Shown in pieces: positions 52,107 to 61,765 of a stretch of DNA of 64,000 nucleotides. Under the pieces are notes generated by a model. It worked only from the letters and a program-made list of their open reading frames with translations. It made no database searches and had not been told where the DNA came from. The stretch lies in assembly GCA_020636545.1 (NCBI GenBank), contig JACJXS010000010.1:1-64000 (forward strand). Direction: 5' to 3'. Every line of letters begins with the position of its first letter. Positions within the stretch are counted from its first letter, which is position 1. This DNA comes from Chitinophagales bacterium (GTDB taxonomy: Bacteria; Bacteroidota; Bacteroidia; Chitinophagales; JADIYW01). The translations under genes were made by a program, and so were the position numbers.

Positions 52107-52538
52107 TTAAAATGGCAAATCGTCATTTTGTACACCTTGCTCCAAATCAGTGTCTGGTCTGTCTAAATGTTCTCCTGGTTGCGTATCTGCATTAGCAACA
52201 TTGCCATCTTGTTTTTTCTCCAAAAGTTGAAAATTTTCCACCACAATCTCCGTTGAGTATCTTTTATTGCCTTCTTTATCGTCCCAAGAACGTGTTTTTA
52301 TTTTACCTTCGATAAAAACATTATTTCCTTTTTTTAAAATTCTTTCAGCACGTTCAGCCACACCACGCCACATTACAATATTATGCCATTCGGTTTGTTC
52401 TAAATAAGTTCCATCTTCCTTTTTATAAAATTCTTTTGTAGCTAGCGGAAAATTACAAACTGTTGCATTTGTGCTTAATTTACGAACTTCTGGGTCTTTT
52501 CCCAATCTCCCTATTAGAATTACTTTATTGACACTCAT
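52107..52538 (-). CDS. ssb: Single-stranded DNA-binding protein
   Basis: 143 residues. OB-fold with the usual start MSVNKVILIGRLGKDPEVR and TEWHNIVMWRGVAERAE. The acidic tail ends in DDLPF, the tip that binds partner proteins. It sits 34 nt after mutY and 15 nt before gldE, within the mutY-ssb-gldE-gldD cluster. Confidence 0.96.
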   Translation of the reverse strand: MSVNKVILIGRLGKDPEVRKLSTNATVCNFPLATKEFYKKEDGTYLEQTEWHNIVMWRGVAERAERILKKGNNVFIEGKIKTRSWDDKEGNKRYSTEIVVENFQLLEKKQDGNVANADTQPGEHLDRPDTDLEQGVQNDDLPF

Positions 52539-52572
52539 CTTAATTTTCGTTTAGTTATGGCTTAATATACAT

Positions 52573-53610
52573 CTAAGATAAATATAATTCTTCACATTTC
52601 AAATAATCTAAAATTATTTTTGGGAAAGCATAGTTTTTTATTTCGGAAATATCTATTTCAATAGCATTTACTCCACTTGTAAAATTTTTAAAAGAATTGA
52701 GTTTATAAAAATAGGCATTTATTTTTTGGTGTGTCAATAATTGTTTAAATACAATAGGTTCAGGCATTTTAGTTTTGATAGAAAACAACTTTAAATATTC
52801 ATTTCCTAACAAATTACTTTCAGTTTCAATATTTGGAAAATCGTACAATAATTTCCAAATATCATTTTTGGTTCGCTGTTGGATAATAATTTTATTTTTT
52901 TCAATAAGCACAAAAAAATGTAAGTGCCTTTCTTTTTTAATCATTTTTTTAGATTTCACTGGCAATTGTTCAATTGTATTAGAATGATATGCTACACATT
53001 CTGATACAAAAGGACAATCTTTACATTTTGGCTTTTTTGGAGTACAAACTAATGCTCCAAAATCCATCATTCCTTGATTATGTTCTCCTGGCTTTTTTTT
53101 ATTAATTAAAGATTGTGCTTTTTCTTGAAAATATTTTTTTCCAATTGTTGTATCAATCGGAATAGTAATTCCAAAATATCTGGCTAAAAATCGATAAACA
53201 TTACCATCGACTACCGCATTCGGCAATCCAAATGCAAATGAAGCAATAGCTGCCGCTGTATAATCTCCAATACCTTTTAATGTTCTCAAATCATGATACG
53301 AATTAGGAAATTTGCCTCCAAAATTATCTCTAATATTTTGAGCAGTAACATACATATTCCTTGCTCTTGAATAATACCCTAATCCTTCCCATAATTTTAA
53401 AATTTCAGTAATATCTGCATTTGCAAAATCAATAATTGTTGGATATTGACTGATAAATTTCAAATAATAGGGCAATCCTTGTTCCACTCGAGTTTGTTGA
53501 AGAATAATTTCGGAAAGCCAAATTTGATATGGGTCAACGTTTTCCTTCCAAGGCAATGCTCTCTTATGGTCTGAATACCACTCTATTAGCTTTTTGTTAA
53601 AATTTGTCAT
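52573..53610 (-). CDS. mutY: A/G-specific adenine glycosylase
   Basis: 345 residues. It removes adenine paired with 8-oxoguanine. Catalytic E34 lies in WLSEIILQQTRVEQ, the HhH loop is LKGIGDYTAAAIASFAF with the aspartate in VVDGNVYRFLARYFG. The 4Fe-4S cluster ligands follow CTPKKPKCKDCPFVSEC (C-x6-C-x2-C-x5-C). A C-terminal Nudix-like domain (about 230-345) is present. It is the first gene of the gldE-gldD cluster. Confidence 0.95.
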   Translation of the reverse strand: MTNFNKKLIEWYSDHKRALPWKENVDPYQIWLSEIILQQTRVEQGLPYYLKFISQYPTIIDFANADITEILKLWEGLGYYSRARNMYVTAQNIRDNFGGKFPNSYHDLRTLKGIGDYTAAAIASFAFGLPNAVVDGNVYRFLARYFGITIPIDTTIGKKYFQEKAQSLINKKKPGEHNQGMMDFGALVCTPKKPKCKDCPFVSECVAYHSNTIEQLPVKSKKMIKKERHLHFFVLIEKNKIIIQQRTKNDIWKLLYDFPNIETESNLLGNEYLKLFSIKTKMPEPIVFKQLLTHQKINAYFYKLNSFKNFTSGVNAIEIDISEIKNYAFPKIILDYLKCEELYLS

Positions 53611-53700
53611 TCAATTTAATATAAACTAAACCATAAATAATGTTAGAAATTTCTTTTATCAGTACAAATTTCGCAATTTTGTCGCTAATATTAATTAGTT

Positions 53701-53994
53701 ATGAGAAAAGCAGATATTATTTCTACAATTGCTGAAAAAACAGGTGTACCAAAAGTAGATGTTATTATTACAGTTGAATCTTTTATCAAAGAAGTTAAAG
53801 ATTCTTTAGCACAAGGTGAAAATCTTTATATCAGAGGATTTGGTAGTTTTATTAGAAAAACAAGAAAAGCTAAAATTGGTAGAAATATCAAAAAAAATAC
53901 AGCAATTGAAATCCCTGAACACGATATTCCAGCATTCAAACCTTCTAAGCAATTCTTAGATCAAATTAAGAATAATAGCATTAAAAAGAAATAA
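53701..53994 (+). CDS. HU/IHF-family DNA-binding protein
   Basis: 97 residues, a histone-like bend-inducing protein. The beta-arm and signature are GFGSFIRKTRKAKIGRNIKK and IPEHDIPAFKPSKQF, the latter matching the P-x-F/P-K tail of the family. It stands divergently next to mutY and is followed 3 nt later by a TPR protein. A cluster with RNase G-like and lspA continues downstream. Confidence 0.95.
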   Translation: MRKADIISTIAEKTGVPKVDVIITVESFIKEVKDSLAQGENLYIRGFGSFIRKTRKAKIGRNIKKNTAIEIPEHDIPAFKPSKQFLDQIKNNSIKKK

Positions 53995-53997
53995 GCT

Positions 53998-54819
53998 TTG
54001 GGAAAAGCACAATGGATATTAGTATCAGTTGCTATTCTTGTTGGTGCAAGTCTATATTTTTTAGGTAGAACAACCACTAAAGAAAAAGAAGCAAGTGTAA
54101 ATGCAACTACTGTTGCAAAGACAACAACTATTGATTTTAAAGCAATAGAAGCAACCTTCATACAAAAAAATGAAGTTCCAGATACTTTAAAAATTATTTT
54201 AGAACAATACAAAAATAATCCAAAAGATACCAATGTACTACTTGATTTAGCATTAGCTTATAGAAGTATGCATCAAGCACATTTGGCAGGACATTATTTT
54301 TATGAATTGGCAGAAGTTCAAAATAATCCAATTTATTATGAAAGAGCTGGAAATGCATTTCTAAATGCACAACGAGAAAATATTGATACAAGTATTTCAG
54401 ATAATTTGCTTACCTTTGCAGTCCAATCTTTGGAAAAAGCCATAGCTATAGAGCCAAATAGTGTTTCTGCAAAAATGTTATTAGGTACAGCTTATGTAGA
54501 AAGTGGCTTAGAACCAATGAAAGGAGTAGGATTATTGAAAGAAGTAGCAGATGCAGATCCTAATAATTTGGAAGCTCAAATTTTATTAGGTAGATTTTCA
54601 CTACAATCAGGTCAATATGACAAAGCCAAAGAAAGATTGGACGCTGTTTTGAAAAAAGAGCCAAATAATACCGAAGCTATTTACTTTTTAGCATTTACGG
54701 AGGCAGAATTAGGCAACAAAAAGCGTGCATTAGAATTGATAGAATTATGTAAAAGTTTGGTCAATAATCCAGACTTTGACAAAGAAATAGAACATTTTGT
54801 TAAAGAATTAAAAAAATAA
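53998..54819 (+). CDS. Membrane-anchored TPR protein
   Basis: 273 residues from a TTG at 53998, the only in-frame start before the membrane segment (WILVSVAILVGASLYFLG, residues 6-23). TPR units follow from about residue 70: TNVLLDLALAYRSMHQAHLAGHY, KAIAIEPNSVSAKMLLGTAYVESG, ANNLEAQILLGRFSLQSGQYDKAKERLDAV and NNTEAIYFLAFTEAELGNKKRALE. It lies between HU and the small basic protein, a conserved neighbourhood in this phylum. Function unknown. Confidence 0.82.
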   Translation: MGKAQWILVSVAILVGASLYFLGRTTTKEKEASVNATTVAKTTTIDFKAIEATFIQKNEVPDTLKIILEQYKNNPKDTNVLLDLALAYRSMHQAHLAGHYFYELAEVQNNPIYYERAGNAFLNAQRENIDTSISDNLLTFAVQSLEKAIAIEPNSVSAKMLLGTAYVESGLEPMKGVGLLKEVADADPNNLEAQILLGRFSLQSGQYDKAKERLDAVLKKEPNNTEAIYFLAFTEAELGNKKRALELIELCKSLVNNPDFDKEIEHFVKELKK

Positions 54820-54824
54820 AAATT

Positions 54825-54917
54825 ATGCCTTCAGGAAAGAAAAGAAAAAGACATAAGATTTCTACGCACAAGAGAAAGAAAAGACTTAGAAAAAACAGAC
54901 ATAAGAAGAAAAAATAA
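54825..54917 (+). CDS. 30-residue highly basic protein (COX24/AURKAIP1-like)
   Basis: A 30-codon gene beginning MPSGKKRKRHKIS and ending NRHKKKK; 18 of 30 residues are Lys or Arg. It lies 5 nt after the TPR gene and 28 nt before the RNase G-like gene. The sequence matches the short Bacteroidota proteins annotated as AURKAIP1/COX24-domain proteins, related to the C-terminus of the mitochondrial ribosomal protein mS38, and to small ribosomal proteins. A ribosomal role is inference. Confidence 0.75.
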   Translation: MPSGKKRKRHKISTHKRKKRLRKNRHKKKK

Positions 54918-54945
54918 TACCTAATTATTCACTAAAAATTATGTG

Positions 54946-56490
54946 ATGATAAGAGAATTAGTATTACATACTAATTCCAAAGGTGTTGAAATTGCGCTTC
55001 TAGAAAATAAGAAATTAGTCGAATATCATTTAGATGTCAATGAAAATGATGGCTGTGCTGCTGGAAATATCTATTTAGGTAAAATTAAAAAGTTAAATCC
55101 TGCATTAAATGCTGCATTTGTGGACATCGGACACGATAAAGACGCATTTGTACATTACTCAGATTTAAGTCCATATATTAAAAGCATAAAAGCATTTTCG
55201 CTTAATGCTCGGAACACAGCAGGTGCAACATCTTTGGATAATTTTATCAATGAACCACTCATTGATAAAGATGGTAAAATTGAAGAGATCTTTAGTAAAG
55301 GTGATTTATTGATATTTGAAGTTGCTAAAGAAGCCATCTCAACAAAAGGGCCAAGACTAACTTGTGAAATTTCATTTCCAGGAAGATATATTGTACTTAC
55401 GCCATTCAATACTTCAATCGGTATAAGCAAAAAAATTAGCGACGAGCAAGAACGACAACGCCTTACAAATATTTGTGAAAAATATAAACCAACTGGTTTT
55501 GGTATCATTGTTCGCACGAATGCTCAAGATATTTCAGAAGAAGAACTTGCAAAAAATATCGATCTACTACATAAGCGTTGGATAAAAATGTCCAACAATA
55601 TGTATGCTCAACAAAAACCTTTGAGATTACATAAAGAAATGAGTAAAAGCATTTCTATTGTTAGAGATTTACTGAACGATAGTTTTGAACGAATTATTAC
55701 CGATGATGAGCAAATGTTAGGCGAGTTAAAAACTTATATTGAGGAAAATATTCCTGATAAAACACAGTTGTTAAACCTCCACCAATCTCACTCACCGATT
55801 TTTGAAGAATATGATATAAGCAGACAAGTGAAAACAGCATTCGGAAAAATAGTTACCCTAAAAAGCGGAGCATATCTGATTATAGAACACACGGAAGCAT
55901 TACACGTTGTTGATGTGAATAGTGGTCCAAAGATAAAAAAGGATATTGACCAAGATACTAATGCATTTAATATAAATTCAGAAGCAGCACAAGAAGTTGC
56001 AAGACAGCTAAGACTCCGAAATATTGGTGGCATTATCGTTATTGATTTTATAGATATGAAATCTGCTTCGTATAAAGCTAAGATATTGGAAATCATGCAA
56101 GAAGCGATGAAAACAGACAAAGCGAAGCATGTTATTTTACCAATTAGCAAATTTGGATTAATGGAAATTACACGACAACGTGTTAAAGAACAAGTTACCA
56201 TTGATGTTGCAGAAGATATTGTAAGCAATCATGCAAAAGTTGAAGAACCTCTCCAAATTATAGATTTAATTTATAATGATTTAGATAGATTGAATAATCA
56301 TCAATCCAAAAGTTTCTTGCTTTATGTACATCCTTTTATTTATGCATTTTTGAAAAAAGGAACACTTTCATTTAGAATGAAATGGTTTAGCAAAACCAAT
56401 AAATGGATAAAGTTGGTACAAGATAGTAGTTTGCGATTAGCTGAATATAAATTATTGATACAAGATTCAGGTGAAAAAGCATTTAAATGA
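54946..56490 (+). CDS. rng: RNase G/E-family ribonuclease
   Basis: 514 residues from the ATG at 54946 (a GTG one codon earlier is possible). An embedded S1 domain has NIYLGKIKKLNPALNAAFVDIGHDKDAFVHYSDL. The catalytic DNase-I-like part includes ALHVVDVNSG and GGIIVIDFIDM with the two metal-binding aspartates. The Zn-link motif CPxCxGxG that normally precedes the small domain is absent: the region between TRQRVKEQVTID and EEPLQIIDLI reads VAEDIVSNHAKV. The HU - TPR - basic protein - rng order supports a role in RNA processing. Confidence 0.9.
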   Translation: MIRELVLHTNSKGVEIALLENKKLVEYHLDVNENDGCAAGNIYLGKIKKLNPALNAAFVDIGHDKDAFVHYSDLSPYIKSIKAFSLNARNTAGATSLDNFINEPLIDKDGKIEEIFSKGDLLIFEVAKEAISTKGPRLTCEISFPGRYIVLTPFNTSIGISKKISDEQERQRLTNICEKYKPTGFGIIVRTNAQDISEEELAKNIDLLHKRWIKMSNNMYAQQKPLRLHKEMSKSISIVRDLLNDSFERIITDDEQMLGELKTYIEENIPDKTQLLNLHQSHSPIFEEYDISRQVKTAFGKIVTLKSGAYLIIEHTEALHVVDVNSGPKIKKDIDQDTNAFNINSEAAQEVARQLRLRNIGGIIVIDFIDMKSASYKAKILEIMQEAMKTDKAKHVILPISKFGLMEITRQRVKEQVTIDVAEDIVSNHAKVEEPLQIIDLIYNDLDRLNNHQSKSFLLYVHPFIYAFLKKGTLSFRMKWFSKTNKWIKLVQDSSLRLAEYKLLIQDSGEKAFK

Positions 56491-56503
56491 TTAAATTAGT
56501 CCA

Positions 56504-57106
56504 ATGAATAAAAAGACATTAGCCTTATTAATAATCTCTATCCTAATTTTATTAGATCAAGCAAGTAAGATATACATTAAGCTGACGATGTATATGGGTG
56601 AGCATTTCTTTTATTTAGGCGATTGGGCAAGTATTCATTTTGTTGAAAATGAAGGTATGGCTTTTGGTTTGAGCTTTGGTGGTGGCATTGGAAAAATACT
56701 TTTAACTACTTTTAGAATCGTTGTTGTTAGCTTTATTGCCTATTATATTTTCCATCAGATTAAGCAAAATAAGGCAAATAGTTTTTTCATTATTTGTTTA
56801 TCCATAATATTCGCTGGAGCTATTGGAAATATTATAGATAGTATTTTTTATGGTGTAATATTTAATGAAAGTACACCCATGCAAATTGCTACTATCTTTC
56901 CAGAGCAAGGTTATGCTCCATTATTAAAAGGAAAAGTAGTTGATATGTTTTACTTTCCACTTTATCAAGGAAATTTACCTGAGTGGGTTCCAATTTTTGG
57001 TGGTAAAGCCGTAGATTTTTTTCCTTATATATTTAATTTAGCTGACGCTTATATTACAGTCGGTGTTGCTTTATTACTTATCTTCCAAAAGAAGATATTG
57101 CATTAA
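56504..57106 (+). CDS. lspA: Lipoprotein signal peptidase (SPase II)
   Basis: 200 residues, four membrane helices. It cleaves the signal peptide of lipoproteins after diacylglyceryl transfer. The catalytic aspartates lie in AIGNIIDSIFYG and FNLADAYITVG. VENEGMAFGLSFGG is the usual N-motif. An extra loop of about 35 residues between the helices (ESTPMQIATIFPEQGYAPLL and PLYQGNLPEW) is frequent in Bacteroidota. It follows the RNase gene by 13 nt and converges with murI. Confidence 0.95.
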   Translation: MNKKTLALLIISILILLDQASKIYIKLTMYMGEHFFYLGDWASIHFVENEGMAFGLSFGGGIGKILLTTFRIVVVSFIAYYIFHQIKQNKANSFFIICLSIIFAGAIGNIIDSIFYGVIFNESTPMQIATIFPEQGYAPLLKGKVVDMFYFPLYQGNLPEWVPIFGGKAVDFFPYIFNLADAYITVGVALLLIFQKKILH

Positions 57107-57120
57107 ATAGATTATACTTC

Positions 57121-57936
57121 TTAATCAAAAATTCGAGCTTCTTCTAGTTTAATATCTTTGCCATAAAACATTCTTGTCGTTTGTGCGAAAGTTTCAGTAT
57201 AGTCTGAAACAAAAAACTGATGTTCTTCTTCAGATTTTTCATAACGAATAATACCTTCAGAAATCATATACTGTTTTACGTAAGCACCGACAATTTCATT
57301 AGTTGCTAGAACATCAACTTGAAGATTTTGCTGCTTATAATAATCTTCAATTTCCTTTTTAATTAAAGGATAATGCGTACATCCTAATACAAGTGTATCA
57401 ATATCTTGAATTTCAGGTTTAAGCAGGTAGTCTTCAATAATCAATTGACTGATTTGCCCATTTATAAATCCAGTTTCAATCATTGAAGCCAATAGCGGAG
57501 TCGCTAATTGCTTAACCTTAATTTTAGCATTTTGTTCTTTGATTTTGATTTTATAGATATTAGAACCAATAGTTCCAATAGTTCCAATCACACCAACTTT
57601 TTTATAGCCTTTGTTGATAATGTATTCAACAACTGGGTCGATTACATTAATTACAAATACATCTTTCGGGACAATTTTTTGTAACAAATCGTAAGCTACA
57701 GCTGATGCCGTATTACAAGCAATTACAATAACTTTACAATTTTTAGAAGATAAAAAATTAGTGATATTTTTAGCATAATACTGAATAGCACTTGCTGACT
57801 TATCGCCATAGGGCAAATGGGCAGTATCACCAAAATAAATTATTCTTTCATTGGGTAATTCATGTAAAATAGCATTGGCGACCGTTAAGCCGCCAATACC
57901 TGAGTCAAAAATTCCAATTGAAGTATTAGAATCCAT
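57121..57936 (-). CDS. murI: Glutamate racemase
   Basis: 271 residues. It makes D-glutamate for peptidoglycan. The two catalytic cysteines are in ACNTASAVAYD (about 73) and LGCTHYPLIK (about 184). GIFDSGIGGLTVANA is the N-terminal signature and YFGDTAHLPYG the glutamate site. It is the last gene of the uppS-bamA-ompH-ompH-murI cluster, 15 nt after the second ompH. Confidence 0.95.
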   Translation of the reverse strand: MDSNTSIGIFDSGIGGLTVANAILHELPNERIIYFGDTAHLPYGDKSASAIQYYAKNITNFLSSKNCKVIVIACNTASAVAYDLLQKIVPKDVFVINVIDPVVEYIINKGYKKVGVIGTIGTIGSNIYKIKIKEQNAKIKVKQLATPLLASMIETGFINGQISQLIIEDYLLKPEIQDIDTLVLGCTHYPLIKKEIEDYYKQQNLQVDVLATNEIVGAYVKQYMISEGIIRYEKSEEEHQFFVSDYTETFAQTTRMFYGKDIKLEEARIFD

Positions 57937-57951
57937 ATCTCGAAAATTTTA

Positions 57952-58497
57952 TTATTTTGGTGTAGTGCTAGTTTTAGGAGCTGGAGTATCTTTGATATTC
58001 AAAGCATTTTTTACCAATGGCAATACATTATCACTTTCTATTGCATACAATAAAGCTTGTGAACTTGTATCAAAGATATAAGTATATCCATTGTTTTTAG
58101 CCACTGTAGAAATTGCATCATTTAATTTCTTCAAGATTGGGTCAAATAAAGCTTGTCTTTTTTTATCAATTTTAGCATCTGCTGCTTCTTGAAAATCAGT
58201 AATTCTTTTTTCTAAATCTTGTAAATCTTTAACGATTAATTCTTCTTGTTCTGGTGTTAATAAACCCTTTTGTTTTTTGGAAGATGCATCTGCTGCTTTT
58301 GCATCATACTCTGTGTACATTTTATTGATTAAGCCATCTAATTCTACCGCATATTTCTGAATTGCAGAATCTGCTGCTTGAGCTTCTGGCATCAAACTAA
58401 TAATTTCCATAGAGTTCATATAGCCAAATTTATTTTCAGCTAAAGTTGTACCTGCAAATAAAGTTACCAATGCAAATAATAAAAATAATTTCCTCAT
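57952..58497 (-). CDS. OmpH/Skp-family periplasmic chaperone, copy 2
   Basis: 181 residues. Signal peptide MRKLFLLFALVTLFAGTTLA. The mature part KFGYMNSMEIISLMPEAQAADSAIQK is followed by a long helical region (AKAADASSKKQKGLLTPEQEEL, VKDLQDLEKRITDFQEAAD) and ends in TYIFDTSSQALLYA, as in Skp. It binds unfolded outer-membrane proteins before BamA. Divergent from copy 1 next to it but the same family. The tail is proline/threonine-rich. Confidence 0.9.
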   Translation of the reverse strand: MRKLFLLFALVTLFAGTTLAENKFGYMNSMEIISLMPEAQAADSAIQKYAVELDGLINKMYTEYDAKAADASSKKQKGLLTPEQEELIVKDLQDLEKRITDFQEAADAKIDKKRQALFDPILKKLNDAISTVAKNNGYTYIFDTSSQALLYAIESDNVLPLVKNALNIKDTPAPKTSTTPK

Positions 58498-58551
58498 TTC
58501 TTTCTGTTGTTTAGTTGTTGTTATTTAATTGATTTATTTATAATTTAATGT

Positions 58552-59064
58552 TTATAGTCCTAATTTTTTAATGACTTCTTCGCTCACATCATATTTTGGA
58601 TTAGTATATAACATAGTTGCTCCGCCAGATGCTTTGTCAAAGATAAAATCGTAAGCTCTTTGTTCTGCAATTTTTTGTACAGCATCAAAAACTTTATCTT
58701 GAATGGGTTGAATTAATTCTTTTCTCTTAGTGAACAAATCGCCTTCAAACCCAAAACGTTTCTTTTGTAAATCTTGTATTTCATTTTCTGCTTTTATGAT
58801 TTCATCTTCTCTTTGCTTTTTCAAATCATTGGTCAATAAAAATGATTCTGCATCATACTTTGAATACATCTTGTCCAATTGCTCAGATTTGGTGTCAATT
58901 TCTTTCTGCCATTGTGCTGCTTGATTGTCTAATAATGATTGTGCTTTAGTATATTCTGGTAATTTATCCAAAATATATTTGGTATCAATATAAGCAAATC
59001 TTTGTGCCATAGCAGAACTCGCTACCATAACAAACAATCCAAATAATAAAAATACTTTTTTCAT
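58552..59064 (-). CDS. OmpH/Skp-family periplasmic chaperone, copy 1
   Basis: 170 residues from the ATG at 59064, which gives the signal peptide MKKVFLLFGLFVMVASSAMA; an ATG at 59088 would overlap the bamA stop. The mature part (RFAYIDTKYILDKLPEYTKAQ) begins the Skp fold; AENEIQDLQKKRFGFEGDLFTKRKELIQPIQDKVFDAVQKIAE forms the tentacle-like helices. It follows bamA by 10 nt. Two Skp paralogs in tandem are common in this phylum. Confidence 0.92.
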   Translation of the reverse strand: MKKVFLLFGLFVMVASSAMAQRFAYIDTKYILDKLPEYTKAQSLLDNQAAQWQKEIDTKSEQLDKMYSKYDAESFLLTNDLKKQREDEIIKAENEIQDLQKKRFGFEGDLFTKRKELIQPIQDKVFDAVQKIAEQRAYDFIFDKASGGATMLYTNPKYDVSEEVIKKLGL

Positions 59065-59074
59065 AATTAAAATT

Positions 59075-61750
59075 TTATTCTGGTTCAAATCCTAATATAA
59101 ATGTGATGTTTCCATTTTTACCTATATAGTCAAATAAGCCAGATGCTTTAGTTAAGTTACTACCATTAGCATTATCAAAACGTATGCCATAATCAATTCC
59201 AATCAAACCAAACATTGGCAATATTGCTCTAATACCAACACCCACACTCTTTTTCAATTTGAATGGATTATAATCCGAAATTGATTTGTAAGTATTTGCT
59301 GCTTCTGCAAATATTAATCCATATACTGTTGCTGTCGGATTTAAAGAGAATGGATATCTTAATTCTAATAAAAATTTAGTAAATATTGGGTCGCCACCAT
59401 CCGTAGAATATGGTCCTTCATAACCTCTCTGTGCCAAGATAGTTGTTCCAAATAAAGTAATCGTTGAAGGAATACCATTTCCACCCATTTGGAATCTTTC
59501 AAATGGTGTTACGCCAATTTTTTTATTGTAAGTACCCAAGAAACCAAATTTAGCACCTAAACGTAATACCAATGGCTTTTTTGCACTTTTAGAAAGTGGT
59601 GTAAACCATTCAAAATTAACTCTCCACTTGTGGTATTCTAACCACTTATATTTTTCGGAATCTGAAATTCCATTATAATCAAAATTCTTTCCTCTAAATA
59701 ATGAATATGGTGGTGTAAATTGTACAGACGCAGAAATATTAGAACCAGAAGTTGGGAATGTTGGGTTATTAATAGAATTTCTTGACAAAGATAGACTAAA
59801 ATTTAAGTTATTAAATTTACCATCTGTCAATGCTTTTCCATTCACAAAATATCTACCACCAAAATTTTGCAACTGATAACCATAATAATCTGCTGAAGCT
59901 TGGAATACAAAATAATCATCTGGTTTTTTCAATCTTGTACCTAAAGCAACTGACAAACCATTGGTTACTTGCTTACCTAATACTTCTTTATTTAAAACAT
60001 CTTGCAAACGAGAACGGAATGCAGAGAATGTAAATGCATTTGGCTTTTTGCCACCTAACCAAGGTTCTGTAAATGAGAAACTATAATTTTGATAACGCTT
60101 TCCATTTGTTTCTGCACGCACTGAGAATTGTTGGCCATCTCCAGTTGGCAATGGCGACCAAGCTCCTTTCTTAAACATATTTCTCAATGAAAAATTATTA
60201 AACTTCAAACCTAAAGTACCTATTAAGCCACCTTGTTGTCCACCCCAACCTGCTGAAAGTTCAATTTGGTCTGCAGATTTTTCTTTCACCGTATAATGAA
60301 TATCTACAGTTCCATCAGTTGGATTTGGAATTGGCACTACCTGAGTCTCTTGTGGGTCAATGAAGCCTAAGTTTGCTAATTCTCTTTGTGAACGTATCAG
60401 GTTAGAACGACTGAATTTATCACCTGGATAAGTTCTTAATTCTCTTCGGATAACGTGTTCATTCGTTTTATCATTTCCATCAATAATGATATTCTTAATC
60501 GTTGCTTGAGAACCTTCGTTTACTCTCAATTCTATATCTATAGTGTCATTATAAACCGCAGTTTCAATTGGGTTGATATTAAAAAAGAGATAACCATCAT
60601 CATAATACAATGAACTAATATCGCCATTTTCCATATCGCCATTGATACGTTTTTGTAATAATTCTGCGTTATATACATCGCCTTTTTTGATACCTAATTG
60701 TGTACTTAACACATCTGAAGTATATTTAGTATTGCCTTTAAAAGTAATATTTCCAAAATAATATTTATTGCCTTCCTCCACTTTAATTTTGACATCTACA
60801 ACACCTGTTGGTTTAACAACGACTGTATCATAAACTATTTTGGCATCACGATATCCGACTGTATTATAATAATTGATAAGACTTACTTTATCTTCTTCAT
60901 ATTTATCTTCATTAAACTTGGTGCCTTTAAAAGAAATTCTAAATCGTTCAGCAAAGAAATCTTTTATAGAAGTCAAATTCAAATTTCCGAGTGTATATAA
61001 AGTGTTTTTGATTTTTTGTTTTCTTGAATATTCGGGGTGTGCATTATATCCTAAATCAATTTTAGTTTGCTCACGAGTATTTTTCATTGCCTTTCTTACT
61101 TTAGACAATTCAATATTCTCACGTCCATCAACCACTACAGAATTAATTAATGCTTTAGGGCCTTTATCAATATTAATAATCACTGAAGCACTATTGACTA
61201 AAGTGGAGTCTTTAATTTGTACGACATCAATAATTGGATGTAAATAAGATTTTCCTTCTAAATAATCTGCAATAATGTTTTTAATATTAGCGTTAAGTGC
61301 ATCTGTCATTGGTTTTGCTCTTAATCCATCTAACATTTTAGTCAGTTCATCTTTTTCTCCTTTTTTGACACCTTGAACTGTAATAGTATTTAATCTTGGT
61401 TTTTCTACAACAATGATATCCAAATAAATTTTATCTCCTTCAATTTTAGAAGCCTGAATTTCTACATCACCAAATAATCCTTGTTTCCATAGATTTTTAA
61501 TTGCTTTTGCAATATCATCACCAGGCACTGTAATATTATCTCCTACTTTCAATCCACTTAAAGAACGAATAATATTTTTATCTAAAAAATTTGTTCCAAT
61601 GATATCTACAGATTCTATCTTAAAACTTTTAGGCTTTTTATAATCTAATATAAATGTATTATCGCTCGCTTCTTCTTGAGCAACTGCATTTGGAATAATG
61701 ATAAAAAAGAAAAATAAGCTAAAGAGTATGTTGGTTATTTTATGACCCAT
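59075..61750 (-). CDS. bamA: Outer-membrane protein assembly factor BamA
   Basis: 891 residues. Signal peptide MGHKITNILFSLFFFFIIIPNAVA. Five POTRA domains (about 40-460) are followed by a 16-stranded barrel with the usual end FILGFEPE. The motif in the lid loop (GGNGIPSTITLFGTTILAQRGYEGP) contains the R-G-Y of the VRGF/Y motif. It inserts outer-membrane proteins, including T9SS parts. It follows uppS by 15 nt. Confidence 0.95.
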   Translation of the reverse strand: MGHKITNILFSLFFFFIIIPNAVAQEEASDNTFILDYKKPKSFKIESVDIIGTNFLDKNIIRSLSGLKVGDNITVPGDDIAKAIKNLWKQGLFGDVEIQASKIEGDKIYLDIIVVEKPRLNTITVQGVKKGEKDELTKMLDGLRAKPMTDALNANIKNIIADYLEGKSYLHPIIDVVQIKDSTLVNSASVIINIDKGPKALINSVVVDGRENIELSKVRKAMKNTREQTKIDLGYNAHPEYSRKQKIKNTLYTLGNLNLTSIKDFFAERFRISFKGTKFNEDKYEEDKVSLINYYNTVGYRDAKIVYDTVVVKPTGVVDVKIKVEEGNKYYFGNITFKGNTKYTSDVLSTQLGIKKGDVYNAELLQKRINGDMENGDISSLYYDDGYLFFNINPIETAVYNDTIDIELRVNEGSQATIKNIIIDGNDKTNEHVIRRELRTYPGDKFSRSNLIRSQRELANLGFIDPQETQVVPIPNPTDGTVDIHYTVKEKSADQIELSAGWGGQQGGLIGTLGLKFNNFSLRNMFKKGAWSPLPTGDGQQFSVRAETNGKRYQNYSFSFTEPWLGGKKPNAFTFSAFRSRLQDVLNKEVLGKQVTNGLSVALGTRLKKPDDYFVFQASADYYGYQLQNFGGRYFVNGKALTDGKFNNLNFSLSLSRNSINNPTFPTSGSNISASVQFTPPYSLFRGKNFDYNGISDSEKYKWLEYHKWRVNFEWFTPLSKSAKKPLVLRLGAKFGFLGTYNKKIGVTPFERFQMGGNGIPSTITLFGTTILAQRGYEGPYSTDGGDPIFTKFLLELRYPFSLNPTATVYGLIFAEAANTYKSISDYNPFKLKKSVGVGIRAILPMFGLIGIDYGIRFDNANGSNLTKASGLFDYIGKNGNITFILGFEPE

Positions 61751-61765
61751 TTATATTTGAAATTA

